Source: Acinetobacter sp. B51(2017)
Lineage (GTDB): Bacteria; Pseudomonadota; Gammaproteobacteria; Pseudomonadales; Moraxellaceae
DNA length: 64,000 nt
NCBI RefSeq assembly: GCF_003711395.1
Contig: NZ_PJRJ01000003.1
Span: 105,449 to 169,448 of the forward strand
Direction of reading: 5' to 3'
Part shown: positions 26,330 through 35,044 of the stretch, piece by piece
Numbering within the stretch: position 1 is the stretch's first letter
Layout of the letters: each line of letters begins with the position of its first letter
The notes under the pieces: model-generated
What the model was told of the DNA's origin: nothing
What the model saw: the letters and a program-made list of their open reading frames with translations, nothing else
The model's database searches: none
Program-made: the position numbers and the translations under genes

Positions 26330-26713
26330 ATGAATATGAAAATGTTTCATCTTGCTGCTGCAGTCTGTAGCGCAGCCTTGTTCAGCGCGTGTGCATCGCA
26401 ACCGACGACCTCTTTGGCCATTCAAAATGCCAATAATCAATACGAAGTCACGGGTTTAGGTAAAAGCCAAATCATTGCAAAAAACAATGCCATTACTGCA
26501 GCGAGTAAAACCTGTGGCAGTAAAGCCAGTCCGATTTTAGTCAATGAACAAAGCAGTTATAACGGTGCACTCAAAGGCGTGGTGAATGAAAAAACTGGGC
26601 AAGTGATTCAAGCAGCAGCCGATGTAATTGGCGGGCTAGCGGGTAAAGCCACTGGTTTATCACGAGATGATGATTACCAAACCGTGCTGACTTTTACCTG
26701 CCGAAAACAATAA
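26330..26713 (+). CDS. Small lipoprotein, 127 aa
   Basis: A lipoprotein signal: basic N-terminus, hydrophobic core and lipobox LFSAC with Cys near residue 21, followed by ASQPTTS, so it is probably anchored in a membrane. The mature part contains GLGKSQIIAKNNAITAASKTCG and ends in VLTFTCRKQ, with two Cys that may pair. The pattern of a short alpha/beta domain with NAxxAAxxTC is known from uncharacterised exported proteins. ATG 26330 and ATG 26336 are both possible starts; AGGGA precedes both. A strong terminator follows. Confidence 0.8.
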   Translation: MNMKMFHLAAAVCSAALFSACASQPTTSLAIQNANNQYEVTGLGKSQIIAKNNAITAASKTCGSKASPILVNEQSSYNGALKGVVNEKTGQVIQAAADVIGGLAGKATGLSRDDDYQTVLTFTCRKQ

Positions 26714-26722
26714 ATCACACAT

Positions 26723-26752
26723 AAAAAAACCGCTCCATAGAGCGGTTTTTTT
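26723..26752. terminator. Bidirectional terminator between lipoprotein and helicase genes
   Basis: AAAACCGCTC and GAGCGGTTTT arms surround a CATA loop, with A and T tracts on either side. It serves the two convergent genes. Confidence 0.85.
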
Positions 26753-26768
26753 ATGCTTAGGCTAAGAC

Positions 26769-27920
26769 TTAGCAATAACCATCTAAACGCGTTAGTGGTA
26801 ATTTTTGCCCAATCGCTTTTTCAATTTCTGGTAAATAGAACGCATCATCTTCAGATAAGAAACTAATACTCACGCCACGCGTACCAGCACGACCCGTACG
26901 ACCAATACGGTGTACATAGTCATCTGATTGTTCAGGTAAGGTAAAGTTTACCACATGCGAAACACCATCCACATGAATACCACGACCAGCTACATCGGTC
27001 GCGATCATGATGTTATGTTGACCATTTTTAAATTGATCAAGCATTTTTAAGCGTTTGTCTTGCGCAATTTCACCCGACAACATCACCACTTTATAACCAT
27101 CACGTTTTAAGTGATCATATAACTTACGCACTTGGTCACGACGATTGGCAAAAATCATGACTTTTTCAATCGGCTCATCACGTAAAATATCTTGTAAGAG
27201 TTTATATTTGTCTGACTTTGCCACCATATACACGCGTTGTTCAACGTCGGCATTGGTTTTCTTTTCAGGTTCAATCTCCACTGTTACAGGTTCAAATAAC
27301 CATTGCTGGGCAAGGTTTAATACATCATAGCTAAATGTTGCTGAGAACATTAAGGTTTGACGCTGCTCTTTACGCGGTGAATAACGCACGATACGTTTTA
27401 CCGATGGAATAAAGCCCATATCCAATAAACGGTCGGCTTCATCAATCACTAGAAATTCAATTTGATCGAGCCACACTTCTTTTTGCTCGACTAAATCAAT
27501 TAAACGACCTGGTGTTGCCACCATAATGTCAACAAAATTGGCATCTAACTGGGCTTTTTGCTTATCAAAATCTACCCCACCTAATAAAGTCACTAAATTT
27601 AAAGCGGTAAATTTAGTCAGTTCTTTGGCATCGCTTTCAATTTGTAACGCAAGTTCACGGGTAGGTGCCAAAATTAAGGCACGCGGTTCACCGCGATAAC
27701 GCTGTGTTGTAATTGGGTTGTTGAGTAAATCGTTAATCACACTCACTAAAAACGCGGCAGTTTTGCCTGTGCCGGTTTGTGCACGACCAATGGCGTCATG
27801 ACCTGCCAAAGTAAATTTTAAAACCTTTTCTTGAATTGGGGTCATAGATTGGAAGCCAAGGGCATCAATCGCCTGTTTCAATTGCGGATGGAGATTTAAG
27901 GTTTCAAAACCAGCTGACAT
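26769..27920 (-). CDS. rhlB: DEAD-box ATP-dependent RNA helicase, RhlB-like
   Basis: A 383-aa helicase with all the core motifs: Q motif GFQSMTPIQ, Walker A AQTGTGKT, APTRELALQI, Walker B DEADRLLDMGF, SATFS and HRIGRTGRAG. There is almost no C-terminal extension, which together with GEPRALILAPTREL points to the RhlB group. RhlB unwinds structured RNA for the degradosome or ribosome assembly; RhlE or SrmB remain possible. ATG 27920. It is downstream of the cold-shock gene on the same strand, with a terminator between. Confidence 0.85.
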   Translation of the reverse strand: MSAGFETLNLHPQLKQAIDALGFQSMTPIQEKVLKFTLAGHDAIGRAQTGTGKTAAFLVSVINDLLNNPITTQRYRGEPRALILAPTRELALQIESDAKELTKFTALNLVTLLGGVDFDKQKAQLDANFVDIMVATPGRLIDLVEQKEVWLDQIEFLVIDEADRLLDMGFIPSVKRIVRYSPRKEQRQTLMFSATFSYDVLNLAQQWLFEPVTVEIEPEKKTNADVEQRVYMVAKSDKYKLLQDILRDEPIEKVMIFANRRDQVRKLYDHLKRDGYKVVMLSGEIAQDKRLKMLDQFKNGQHNIMIATDVAGRGIHVDGVSHVVNFTLPEQSDDYVHRIGRTGRAGTRGVSISFLSEDDAFYLPEIEKAIGQKLPLTRLDGYC

Positions 27921-27964
27921 AGAGTTGCTCTAATTGAAAATGGACACACAAAGTCATTATAAAC

Positions 27965-27995
27965 AAAAAACGCCCCAATAGATATTGGAGCGTTT
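27965..27995 (-). terminator. Rho-independent terminator of the cold-shock gene
   Basis: On the minus strand AAACGCTCCAATA and TATTGGGGCGTTT pair with one mismatch and are followed by a T-rich run. It lies about 20 bp after the csp stop codon. Confidence 0.75.
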
Positions 27996-28014
27996 CGACG
28001 TCAAGCAAAATCGC

Positions 28015-28227
28015 TTAGTCTAAAGGTTGTACTTCTTCCGCTTGGAAGCCTTTTTGACCTTTTACTACGCTGAATTCTACGCGTTGACCGTCACGAAGTG
28101 AACGGTGGCCGTCGCCTTGAATTGCACGGAAATGAACGAATACATCGTCACCGCCGTTGCGTTGAATAAAGCCAAAGCCTTTAGTATCGTTAAACCACTT
28201 CACAACGCCTTGTTCACGAGCTGTCAT
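28015..28227 (-). CDS. Cold-shock domain protein
   Basis: A 70-aa single cold-shock domain that binds single-stranded RNA and [19 protein letters not shown] contains RNP1 (KGFGFI), and DDVFVHF is RNP2. The later half ([27 protein letters not shown]) is standard. ATG 28227 is preceded by GAGGA. It has its own terminator. The unknown-purpose leader upstream is more than 100 bp to any likely promoter, as is common for csp genes, but whether it is cold-induced cannot be read. Confidence 0.95.
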   Translation of the reverse strand: MTAREQGVVKWFNDTKGFGFIQRNGGDDVFVHFRAIQGDGHRSLRDGQRVEFSVVKGQKGFQAEEVQPLD

Positions 28228-28606
28228 AAGTTAATCCTCAATTTAGTTCTTTCAAAAGAAGGACCACCCGGTGTTGCAAACAGCAGAGTAAACAAGTTAA
28301 AAACATTTTTTATTTCTAAGCTTGTAATCATTCTGTAAAACTATCAACAAAATCCCGGTACATCCACTTGTAGAGCGGTGTTTAAAACAATTTTTATTTG
28401 TTGTAATACATCCTCAACATCATCGAGCTTATCATGGCTGCTTGCTGATTGGTAGGTTTTTTTTGGATTTATATGATTTTAATCAAGGGTTTTTTAAGCA
28501 ACGCTGAACAGTAAAATTGCCCTATAAAAGTTCTATTTTTTAGGTTGGGCTTTGGCATTAAATTTGCTAATATTTAGCTCTTGCTGGATTCAATTTGAAG
28601 AGATGT
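28228..28606. other. Intergenic region between csp and tusA
   Basis: About 380 bp. The left part is the leader of the leftward csp gene, containing its GAGGA site and an A/T-rich stem (AACAAnnnnnnTTGTT type). The right end holds a good promoter for tusA at 28545-28573, listed separately. No coding frame with a ribosome site was seen. Confidence 0.6.
28545..28573 (+). promoter_or_regulatory. Sigma-70-type promoter of tusA
   Basis: TTGGGC at 28545-28550 and TAATAT at 28568-28573 are separated by 17 bp. The -10 box lies about 34 bp before the tusA start codon, a normal leader length. Confidence 0.55.
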
Positions 28607-28831
28607 ATGTCTGACACAGTCAAGCTAATCGATGCCATGGGTCAACCCTGCCCTATGCCACTTTTGATGTTAAAACGTGCATTAAAAAACCAAGCGCATG
28701 GCCAATGGTTATTAAAATCTTCAGACCCTCACTCGAAAACCGATGTAAGTCGCTACTGTCATTTACATCATTTGACGTGTGAAATGGTCAAAATTTCTGA
28801 ACAAGAATTTCATTACCACATTGAATCTTAA
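28607..28831 (+). CDS. TusA/SirA family sulfur-carrier protein
   Basis: A 74-aa protein with the family motif GQPCPMPLLMLKRAL, in which the Cys of CPxP carries persulfide sulfur. The rest has the short two-layer fold of TusA (KSSDPHSKTDVSRYCHLHHLTCEMV). TusA hands sulfur to tRNA 2-thiolation and other pathways; family members also act in other sulfur transfers, so the exact role is open. I chose ATG 28607 over a TTG 12 bases upstream, since AGAGA sits just before it. Confidence 0.82.
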   Translation: MSDTVKLIDAMGQPCPMPLLMLKRALKNQAHGQWLLKSSDPHSKTDVSRYCHLHHLTCEMVKISEQEFHYHIES

Positions 28832-28887
28832 TTGTTTTCAATTAAAATTAAGGCCTTAAATGTGCAGACGAGGTTACATATCTCTAC

Positions 28888-28917
28888 CCAATTGTCCTTA
28901 ATGATGAAGGCAATTGG
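28888..28917 (+). promoter_or_regulatory. Stem-loop in the rpoH leader region
   Basis: CCAATTGTCCTT and AAGGCAATTGG pair over 11 bp with one bulged T and a 7-base loop. It ends about 50 bp before the rpoH start codon. No proper T tract follows, so it may be part of the rpoH leader rather than a terminator of tusA, though a weak terminator cannot be excluded. Confidence 0.45.
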
Positions 28918-28966
28918 CTTTAAGATAAAACCATTGCAAAGACTGATTGTCTTATAAGGAGTACCC

Positions 28967-29836
28967 ATGAGTGACAGCCGCAATCAATTGATGCCCCTGT
29001 CATTATCAGCGCCCGGCGTCAATCTTGGTGCTTATATTAGTACTGTTAATCAAATTCCAATTCTGAGCGCCGAACAAGAAAAAGAGTTAGCAGAACGCTA
29101 CTATTACGACCAAGATTTAGACGCAGCAAAAATGCTGGTTATGTCGCATCTACGCTTTGTCGTACATATTGCTCGCAGTTATGCTGGCTATGGTTTACCA
29201 CAAGGTGACTTAATCCAAGAAGGTAACTTAGGCCTCATGAAAGCGGTCAAACGCTTTGACCCCAATATGGGCGTGCGTTTGGTATCGTTTGCCGTGCATT
29301 GGATTAAAGCCGAAATTCATGAATACGTGATTCGTAACTGGCGTATTGTTAAAATTGCCACTACTAAAGCACAGCGTAAACTGTTCTTTAACTTACGTAG
29401 TTTAAAGAAATCCAGTAAAAAGCTGACTTTAGATGAGGCCAAATCCATTGCCAACGACTTAAACGTCACACCCGAACAAGTCTTGGAAATGGAAGGACGC
29501 TTAACCGCTTATGACGCCGCTTTTGAAGCACAAGGCGATGACGATGATGAAGGCTCTACCCATGTCGCGCCAGCCCTATATTTAGAAGATAATCGTTATG
29601 ACCCTGCGCGTTTAGTCGAAGATGAAGATTACGAAGAACAAAGTACCTCTGCTTTACATGAAGCGATGGAACAACTAGATGATCGTTCTCGTAACATCTT
29701 GCAACGTCGTTGGTTAGATGATGATAAGTCTACCTTACATGAACTGGCAGCCGAATATAACGTTTCAGCAGAACGTATCCGTCAACTTGAAAAAAATGCC
29801 ATGGAAAAAATTAAGGTTGCCATGTCATCAAACTAA
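28967..29836 (+). CDS. rpoH: RNA polymerase heat-shock sigma factor (sigma-32)
   Basis: A 289-aa sigma-70-family factor directing transcription of chaperone and protease genes. Region 2 has [39 protein letters not shown], then the RpoH box QRKLFFNLR, which is diagnostic for sigma-32 and is a target of chaperone/FtsH control. Region 4 ends with [29 protein letters not shown] precedes ATG 28967. A short acidic stretch (GDDDDEGS) at about 193-200 is normal for the linker. A terminator follows directly. Confidence 0.97.
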   Translation: MSDSRNQLMPLSLSAPGVNLGAYISTVNQIPILSAEQEKELAERYYYDQDLDAAKMLVMSHLRFVVHIARSYAGYGLPQGDLIQEGNLGLMKAVKRFDPNMGVRLVSFAVHWIKAEIHEYVIRNWRIVKIATTKAQRKLFFNLRSLKKSSKKLTLDEAKSIANDLNVTPEQVLEMEGRLTAYDAAFEAQGDDDDEGSTHVAPALYLEDNRYDPARLVEDEDYEEQSTSALHEAMEQLDDRSRNILQRRWLDDDKSTLHELAAEYNVSAERIRQLEKNAMEKIKVAMSSN

Positions 29837-29852
29837 AAGATGATCTCATCTC

Positions 29853-29880
29853 AAAAAAGGGCAATATTGCCCTTTTTTTT
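29853..29880 (+). terminator. Rho-independent terminator of rpoH
   Basis: AAAAAAGGGCAA and TTGCCCTTTTTT form a compact hairpin with a T tract, about 17 bp after the rpoH stop codon. Confidence 0.88.
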
Positions 29881-29930
29881 ATGCCTATACTTTATACTAT
29901 GCCTAGGCTTTTTATCATGTTGTTCGACCG

Positions 29931-30290
29931 ATGTGGATTTGTATTGCTGCGCTGAATTTGGCGCTCGCTGTAATGTTAGGTGCATTTGGCGCACATGGCT
30001 TAAAAGCACGTGCCACAGAAGCACAACTCGGTTGGTGGCAAACCGCAACCGATTACTTTTTTTATCATGCCTTAGGTTTATTGCTCATTGCTGTGATCAT
30101 GCGAGTTTTACCACAGCTCAAGATCAAACGTAGTTTTGTACTGATTCAAGTGGGTATCGTGTTGTTTTGTGGCTCACTGTATTTTATGGCATTGGGTTTA
30201 CCGCGTGGTTTGGGTGCCATTACCCCTATGGGGGGTGCTTTGATGATTGCCGCATGGCTTGATTTAGCATGGAAAGCAAGTAAAATTTAA
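29931..30290 (+). CDS. DUF423 family small membrane protein
   Basis: A 119-aa inner-membrane protein with four hydrophobic segments, resembling E. coli YgdD (recalled): LAVMLGAFGAHGLKARA near the N-terminus, then LGWWQTATDYFFYHALGLL, FCGSLYFMALG and ITPMGGALMIAAWL. Function is not known. ATG 29931 is the only start in frame after a stop at 29904; no good ribosome site is visible. It is separated from rpoH by a terminator, and another terminator follows. Confidence 0.85.
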   Translation: MWICIAALNLALAVMLGAFGAHGLKARATEAQLGWWQTATDYFFYHALGLLLIAVIMRVLPQLKIKRSFVLIQVGIVLFCGSLYFMALGLPRGLGAITPMGGALMIAAWLDLAWKASKI

Positions 30291-30301
30291 TACCAGACCA
30301 C

Positions 30302-30329
30302 AAAAAAGGACGCTTAAGCGTCCTTTTTT
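30302..30329. terminator. Bidirectional terminator
   Basis: AAAAAAGGACGCTT and AAGCGTCCTTTTTT form an almost loop-less palindrome between the convergent DUF423 and GST genes. Confidence 0.85.
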
Positions 30330-30342
30330 GCCATCAGTTACA

Positions 30343-30954
30343 TTACTTAATTAAACCTTCATCACGTAAAGCAATTTCTACAGACTGACGTTGACGTACT
30401 TTTTTACGTAGCGCCATGACATTACTATATGGCGTTAAATCATGCCCAATGGTTTTTGACCAATTGGTGAGCACAAATAAATACGCATCGGCTGGACCAA
30501 AATTATCATCCACCAAATATTCATGCTCAGCTTTGGCAATTGCAGCATCAATATAACTAAAAAGACGATCAATCTCTGCATAGCCTTTTTTCTTGGCAGC
30601 TTCATCTAGCTCGCCTTGGAAAAAGACCGCATAAGCATCATGCAACTCTGAGTTTAAATAACCGAGCCACTCAAGCACTTTGGCACGACCAAAACCTGAA
30701 GGAGGAATTAAATCTTGTTTAGGATCGTGCTGGGCTAAAAACGGTAAAATTGCCACAATTTCCGTCAAAATCAATCCTGGGTTAATTTCTAATGCAGGAA
30801 CATAACCTTTTGGATTAATTTGATAATAATCCACACCTTTTTCGGTGAGATGAGTTTTTAAATCCACACGTACTAAATCAAAGTCGACATTAATTTCATT
30901 TAAAATAATATGTGCTGCTAAAGAACATGCACCAGGTGCATAATAAAGTTTCAT
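30343..30954 (-). CDS. Glutathione S-transferase, beta class
   Basis: A 203-aa protein with a thioredoxin-like N-terminal domain (MKLYYAPGACSLAAHIILNE) including Cys10, the residue typical of bacterial beta-class GSTs. NPKGYVPALE supplies the cis-Pro and is followed by an all-helical C-terminal domain containing ADAYLFVLTNW. It conjugates or binds glutathione for detoxification or redox work; the substrate is unknown. ATG start at 30954. It is divergent from the SulP transporter gene. Confidence 0.9.
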   Translation of the reverse strand: MKLYYAPGACSLAAHIILNEINVDFDLVRVDLKTHLTEKGVDYYQINPKGYVPALEINPGLILTEIVAILPFLAQHDPKQDLIPPSGFGRAKVLEWLGYLNSELHDAYAVFFQGELDEAAKKKGYAEIDRLFSYIDAAIAKAEHEYLVDDNFGPADAYLFVLTNWSKTIGHDLTPYSNVMALRKKVRQRQSVEIALRDEGLIK

Positions 30955-31121
30955 CTTTGATCTAATCCTTGTACTTTTTTTAATTTAAGCATCAGCCAAG
31001 CCCGATGTTGCAGCTTAATTGATGACACTTCTTGACTATCGGGGAAATTGATAGATTTTTCAAGTCATTCATTGCTGCTTTTTACAACAAAGCTGTTTTA
31101 CCATAGCATCTTTAAAATTTG

Positions 31122-32579
31122 ATGAAAGATGTTGTGATTAGCCTGAAAAAACAAGAATGGTTTTCAAATATTCGTACTGATGTGCTCGCCGGAATTGTGG
31201 TCGGTTTGGCGCTGATTCCTGAATCGATTGCCTTTTCCGCCATTGCCGGCGTAGATCCGCAAGTCGGCTTATATGCCTCATTTTGTATTGCGGTGAGCAT
31301 TGCCTTTTTAGGTGGTCGCCCTGCGATGATTTCCGCGGCTACAGGCGCGATGGCGCTGCTGATGATCACTTTGGTGAAAGAACATGGTTTGCAATATTTG
31401 TTAGCAGCTACCATTTTAACTGGTGTCATTCAAGTGATTGCCGGTTATTTCCAAGTGGCAAAGCTGATGCGTTTTGTCTCCCAAGCAGTGGTATATGGTT
31501 TTTTAAATGCCTTGGCGATTTTAATCTTTGTCGCGCAAATTCCAGAAATGCAGCGCATGGATGGTTTGGCTTTTACACTGATGGGCTTAGGTTTAATCTT
31601 AATTTATCTATTTCCGCGTATTCCTAAAATCGGGCAATTGATCCCCTCGCCATTAATTTGTATTTTGGTGTTAAGTCTCTTGGCGCTCATTTTAGGTGCA
31701 GATTTACGTACCGTCAGTGATTTAGGTCAATTTCCAGATACTCTCCCTATCTTCTTAATTCCAGAAATTCCACTGAATTTAGAAACTTTGACCATTATCT
31801 TCCCCTATGCCATGACATTGGCGACAGTGGGTTTACTAGAAACCATGATGACCACAACTGTGGTCGATGAAGTAACCCAAACCACCAGTGACCGTCATCA
31901 AGAATGCCGTGGTCAAGGCTTTGCCAATATTGTGAGTGGTTTTATGGGCGGTATGGCAGGCTGTGCCATGATTGGTCAGTCGATCATTAACGTTTCTTCA
32001 GGCGCACGTACACGTCTATCAACGCTTGTAGCTGGGGTATTTTTACTGTGCTTGGTGGTGTTTTTTAAAGATTGGCTGTCTTATATTCCAATGGCAGCTT
32101 TAGTGGCGATTATGGTGATGGTGGCACTCACCACCTTCCAATGGGGTGCCGTCAAACAATTTGGCAAACATCCACGCCAATTTAATCTGATTATGATTGC
32201 CGTCGTGTTGGTGGTGCTATTCACTCATAACCTTGCTCTGGGTGTATTGGTTGGCGTATTGCTGTCCGCTTTATTCTTGATTCAACAATTGGAAAATAGC
32301 ATTCAGGTCACACAAACCTTAAAAGATGGTGTGCGCCGCTATCATATTCAGGGGCAAGTTTTCTTTAGCAGTGCCGATCGTTTCTTTAAGATTTTTAATT
32401 TTAACGATACAGCGCATAGAGTAGAAATTGATTTAAGCCATGCCCATATTTGGGATGTCACTTCAGTGAATATGCTTAATAAAGTGATTGAGCAATTTAA
32501 ACAACACAATATTGAAGTGAAACTCATTGGTTTAAACGAAGCATCTAGCACTTTGATGGATCGTTTTAATGCACCTTGA
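31122..32579 (+). CDS. SulP family anion transporter
   Basis: A 485-aa inner-membrane transporter. About 12 hydrophobic segments fill residues 15-400, with the SulP signature region [27 protein letters not shown] near the N-terminus. The C-terminal STAS domain (about 400-485) shows [24 protein letters not shown]. The family moves sulfate, bicarbonate or dicarboxylates; no neighbouring gene indicates which. ATG 31122 is preferred to an in-frame TTG one codon earlier. A terminator follows the stop. Confidence 0.9.
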   Translation: MKDVVISLKKQEWFSNIRTDVLAGIVVGLALIPESIAFSAIAGVDPQVGLYASFCIAVSIAFLGGRPAMISAATGAMALLMITLVKEHGLQYLLAATILTGVIQVIAGYFQVAKLMRFVSQAVVYGFLNALAILIFVAQIPEMQRMDGLAFTLMGLGLILIYLFPRIPKIGQLIPSPLICILVLSLLALILGADLRTVSDLGQFPDTLPIFLIPEIPLNLETLTIIFPYAMTLATVGLLETMMTTTVVDEVTQTTSDRHQECRGQGFANIVSGFMGGMAGCAMIGQSIINVSSGARTRLSTLVAGVFLLCLVVFFKDWLSYIPMAALVAIMVMVALTTFQWGAVKQFGKHPRQFNLIMIAVVLVVLFTHNLALGVLVGVLLSALFLIQQLENSIQVTQTLKDGVRRYHIQGQVFFSSADRFFKIFNFNDTAHRVEIDLSHAHIWDVTSVNMLNKVIEQFKQHNIEVKLIGLNEASSTLMDRFNAP

Positions 32580-32593
32580 AGATAAATAAAATC

Positions 32594-32621
32594 AAGCGCC
32601 CAGAGTTTGGCGCTTTTTTTT
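32594..32621 (+). terminator. Terminator of the SulP transporter gene
   Basis: AAGCGCC and GGCGCTT arms with a CAGAGTTT loop are followed by an uninterrupted T tract, shortly after the transporter stop codon. Confidence 0.85.
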
Positions 32622-32698
32622 GCCTTATGAAAATATTTGACTTGTAGACGCTAGCACTTAAAATACCGCATTCGATTTATTTTAGATTTGCCAAAATT

Positions 32699-33415
32699 AT
32701 GTCAAACGATCAATTAGAGCAACCAGTCGTTGAGCTCGAAAACTTAAATGAGCACCGTGAAATTGTGACATTTATGCGTCGTTCAACTCCGCTAAATACT
32801 TCACAACGTACTGCGCTTGAACAATATGGTCACTTAATTTTGGAATACCCAGTAGGTGACTTACGTCAACACTTCGAACATCCAGAACGTCCATTGACCG
32901 TAGAAATTGGTTTTGGTATGGGTCGTTCATTGGTACTCATGGCCAAAGCCAATCCAGAACGTAACTATGTAGGGATTGAAGTACACGTACCAGGTATTGC
33001 GCAATGTGTATACGAAGCAGGTATGGCGGGTCTCACCAACTTACGTTTACTGGATGCCGATGCGATTCAAGTACTGCGTGAAATGCCAGACAACAGCATT
33101 AACGCGGTACAACTGTACTTCCCAGATCCATGGCAGAAAAAACGTCACTTCAAACGTCGTTTTGTGTCACATGACCGTATGCCGTTGGTTGAACAAAAGT
33201 TAGAGCTTGGTGGTACCTTCCACTCAGCAACGGATTGGGAACCGTATGCAGAATGGATGCTTGACGTCTTAGACAACCGTCCACGTTTAGAAAACTTAGC
33301 TGGTAAAGGCAATAGCTACCCACGTCCAGATTGGCGTCCACAAACTAAATTTGAGCGTCGTGGTTTAGAAGAAGGCCATAAAATTAACGATTTCTTATTT
33401 AAGAAAATCAACTAA
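32699..33415 (+). CDS. trmB: tRNA (guanine-N7)-methyltransferase
   Basis: Makes m7G46 in the variable loop of tRNAs with S-adenosylmethionine. The Rossmann segment VEIGFGMGRSLVLMAKANPERNYVGIEVHVPG and the family-specific LYFPDPWQKKRHFKRRFV are both clear, and the C-terminus ends TKFERRGLEEGHKIND. The length of 238 aa is normal. ATG 32699. It forms its own unit, bounded by terminators on both sides. Confidence 0.97.
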   Translation: MSNDQLEQPVVELENLNEHREIVTFMRRSTPLNTSQRTALEQYGHLILEYPVGDLRQHFEHPERPLTVEIGFGMGRSLVLMAKANPERNYVGIEVHVPGIAQCVYEAGMAGLTNLRLLDADAIQVLREMPDNSINAVQLYFPDPWQKKRHFKRRFVSHDRMPLVEQKLELGGTFHSATDWEPYAEWMLDVLDNRPRLENLAGKGNSYPRPDWRPQTKFERRGLEEGHKINDFLFKKIN

Positions 33416-33424
33416 TTTTGCTAT

Positions 33425-33452
33425 AAAAAAGCCTCCATTAGGAGGCTTTTTT
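33425..33452. terminator. Bidirectional terminator after trmB
   Basis: AAAAAAGCCTCC and GGAGGCTTTTTT with an ATTA loop separate convergent trmB and the CoA-transferase gene. Confidence 0.87.
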
Positions 33453-33461
33453 ATTTAAATA

Positions 33462-34970
33462 TTAAGCAGTTGCTGCTTCTTGTTTGAGCATATGCCCTTC
33501 TGCTACAAGGCGTGCATGCCAACTTAACGCTTCAGTTAAGATATGCGGTGTATGCCCGCCTTGCTGTGCAGCACGGTCATAATAATCATTTAAAGCGTCG
33601 CGGTAATCAGGATGTGCACAGTTGTCGATAATCTGACGCGCTCGCTCGCGTGGTGCTAAACCACGTAAATCCGCTAAACCTTGTTCCGTCACTAAAATAT
33701 CCACATCATGTTCGGTATGATCATGATGGCTGACCATTGGCACGACGGATGAAATTGCGCCACCTTTAGCAATCGATTTGGTCACAAAAATAGACAGTAA
33801 CGCGTTACGGGCAAAGTCACCTGAACCGCCAATACCGTTCATCATTTTTGTGCCTGTCACATGGGTTGAATTGACGTTACCGTAAATATCAAACTCAAGT
33901 GCGGTGTTAATCGCAATAATACCTAAACGACGAATGATTTCTGGGTTATTGGAAATATCCTGTGGACGCATCACAATCTTGTCTTTGTACTTTTCAAAGT
34001 TTGCCATCACGTAGTCATTGGTACTTTGTGATAAAGTCATTGAACAACCTGAAGCAAAGATCATTTTGCCTGAATCAATTAATTTAAAAGTACAGTCTTG
34101 CAGTACTTCTGAGTACATCACTAAATCTTTAAAGTTAGAATGTTCAAAGCCTGCAAACACGGCGTTGGCAATTGAACCCACACCTGATTGTAATGGACCT
34201 AAATTATCTGGTAGACGACCTTCAGCCACTTCATTTTCAAAGAAGTTTACCAAATGCTTCGCAATCGCTAGGGTTTCTTCATCCGCATCTGCCATATCAA
34301 ATGTGGTGTCTGGCACTTCATTCATGACAATGGCTGAAATTTTTGCAGGATCAACTTGAATACCAATCGTACCAATACGATCTTGGGCATTGATTAACGG
34401 TACAGGACCACGCTCAGGACGGCTTGGTGGTACATAAATATCGTGTGAACCTTCTAAGATCGGATTCGAGGTTAAATCGATTTCAATAATCACATGGTCA
34501 GCCATATCTACAAATTGCGCTGAGTTACCACAGGAATTGGTTGGAATAATTAGACCATCTTCGGTAATAGCAATCGCAGAGATCACTACCACTTGCGGTG
34601 CAGGCAGCATTTTATGACGCATTTTATCGGCTAAACCCGATAAATGCATATCTGTATACGCAACTTCACCATTGTTAATTTGTTTACGTAGGCTCGGATC
34701 TGCTTGATATGGTAAACGACGCGAAATGACTTTGGCTGCGCCCAATTTACCGTCAATTTGGTTACCTAAACTGGCACCTGTCGCAAAGGTAATATTTTTA
34801 ACTTTAGCTTGCTCGGCTAAAGCTAAAGGAATCGCTTTGGCATCACCTGCGCCACCAAATCCACTTGCACCAAGGACAACGCCATCTTGAATTAAATCTA
34901 AAGCTTGTTCTACTGAAACAATTTTGTCATGTAACGCGGTGCAACGAACGCGATCTAAACCTTTAATCAT
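33462..34970 (-). CDS. Acetyl-CoA hydrolase/transferase family protein (succinyl-CoA:acetate type)
   Basis: A 502-aa family I CoA-transferase, the size of Acetobacter AarC (505, recalled). VLGASGFGGAGDAKAIPLALAEQ binds the CoA part. The C-terminal region has MNGIGGSGDFARNALLSIFVTKS and VTEQGLADLRGLAPRERAR, typical for succinyl-CoA:acetate CoA-transferases and acetyl-CoA hydrolases. I chose ATG 34970 (MIKGLDRVRC) rather than TTG 34985. It is third in a leftward set after an acyl-CoA dehydrogenase and a thiolase, so it may release or recycle CoA from short-chain acyl-CoA. Confidence 0.87.
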   Translation of the reverse strand: MIKGLDRVRCTALHDKIVSVEQALDLIQDGVVLGASGFGGAGDAKAIPLALAEQAKVKNITFATGASLGNQIDGKLGAAKVISRRLPYQADPSLRKQINNGEVAYTDMHLSGLADKMRHKMLPAPQVVVISAIAITEDGLIIPTNSCGNSAQFVDMADHVIIEIDLTSNPILEGSHDIYVPPSRPERGPVPLINAQDRIGTIGIQVDPAKISAIVMNEVPDTTFDMADADEETLAIAKHLVNFFENEVAEGRLPDNLGPLQSGVGSIANAVFAGFEHSNFKDLVMYSEVLQDCTFKLIDSGKMIFASGCSMTLSQSTNDYVMANFEKYKDKIVMRPQDISNNPEIIRRLGIIAINTALEFDIYGNVNSTHVTGTKMMNGIGGSGDFARNALLSIFVTKSIAKGGAISSVVPMVSHHDHTEHDVDILVTEQGLADLRGLAPRERARQIIDNCAHPDYRDALNDYYDRAAQQGGHTPHILTEALSWHARLVAEGHMLKQEAATA

Positions 34971-35006
34971 GTTTGCTATTCTCAAAATTAAAACTTTTTG
35001 TTATCC

Positions 35007-35030
35007 ATCGTTGCGGCGTACCGCAACGAT
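35007..35030. repeat. Intercistronic perfect hairpin
   Basis: ATCGTTGCGG and CCGCAACGAT (10 bp, perfect) flank a CGTA loop between the thiolase and CoA-transferase genes. There is no T tract in the direction of transcription, so it is more likely an RNA-stability or processing element than a terminator. Confidence 0.55.
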
Positions 35031-35044
35031 TATTTAAGCAGCGC

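Noticed and set aside
28228..28545. Riboswitch or long structured RNA in the csp leader
   Set aside because: Only weak A/T-rich pairing is visible; no known riboswitch core was recognised, so it is described only as a leader.
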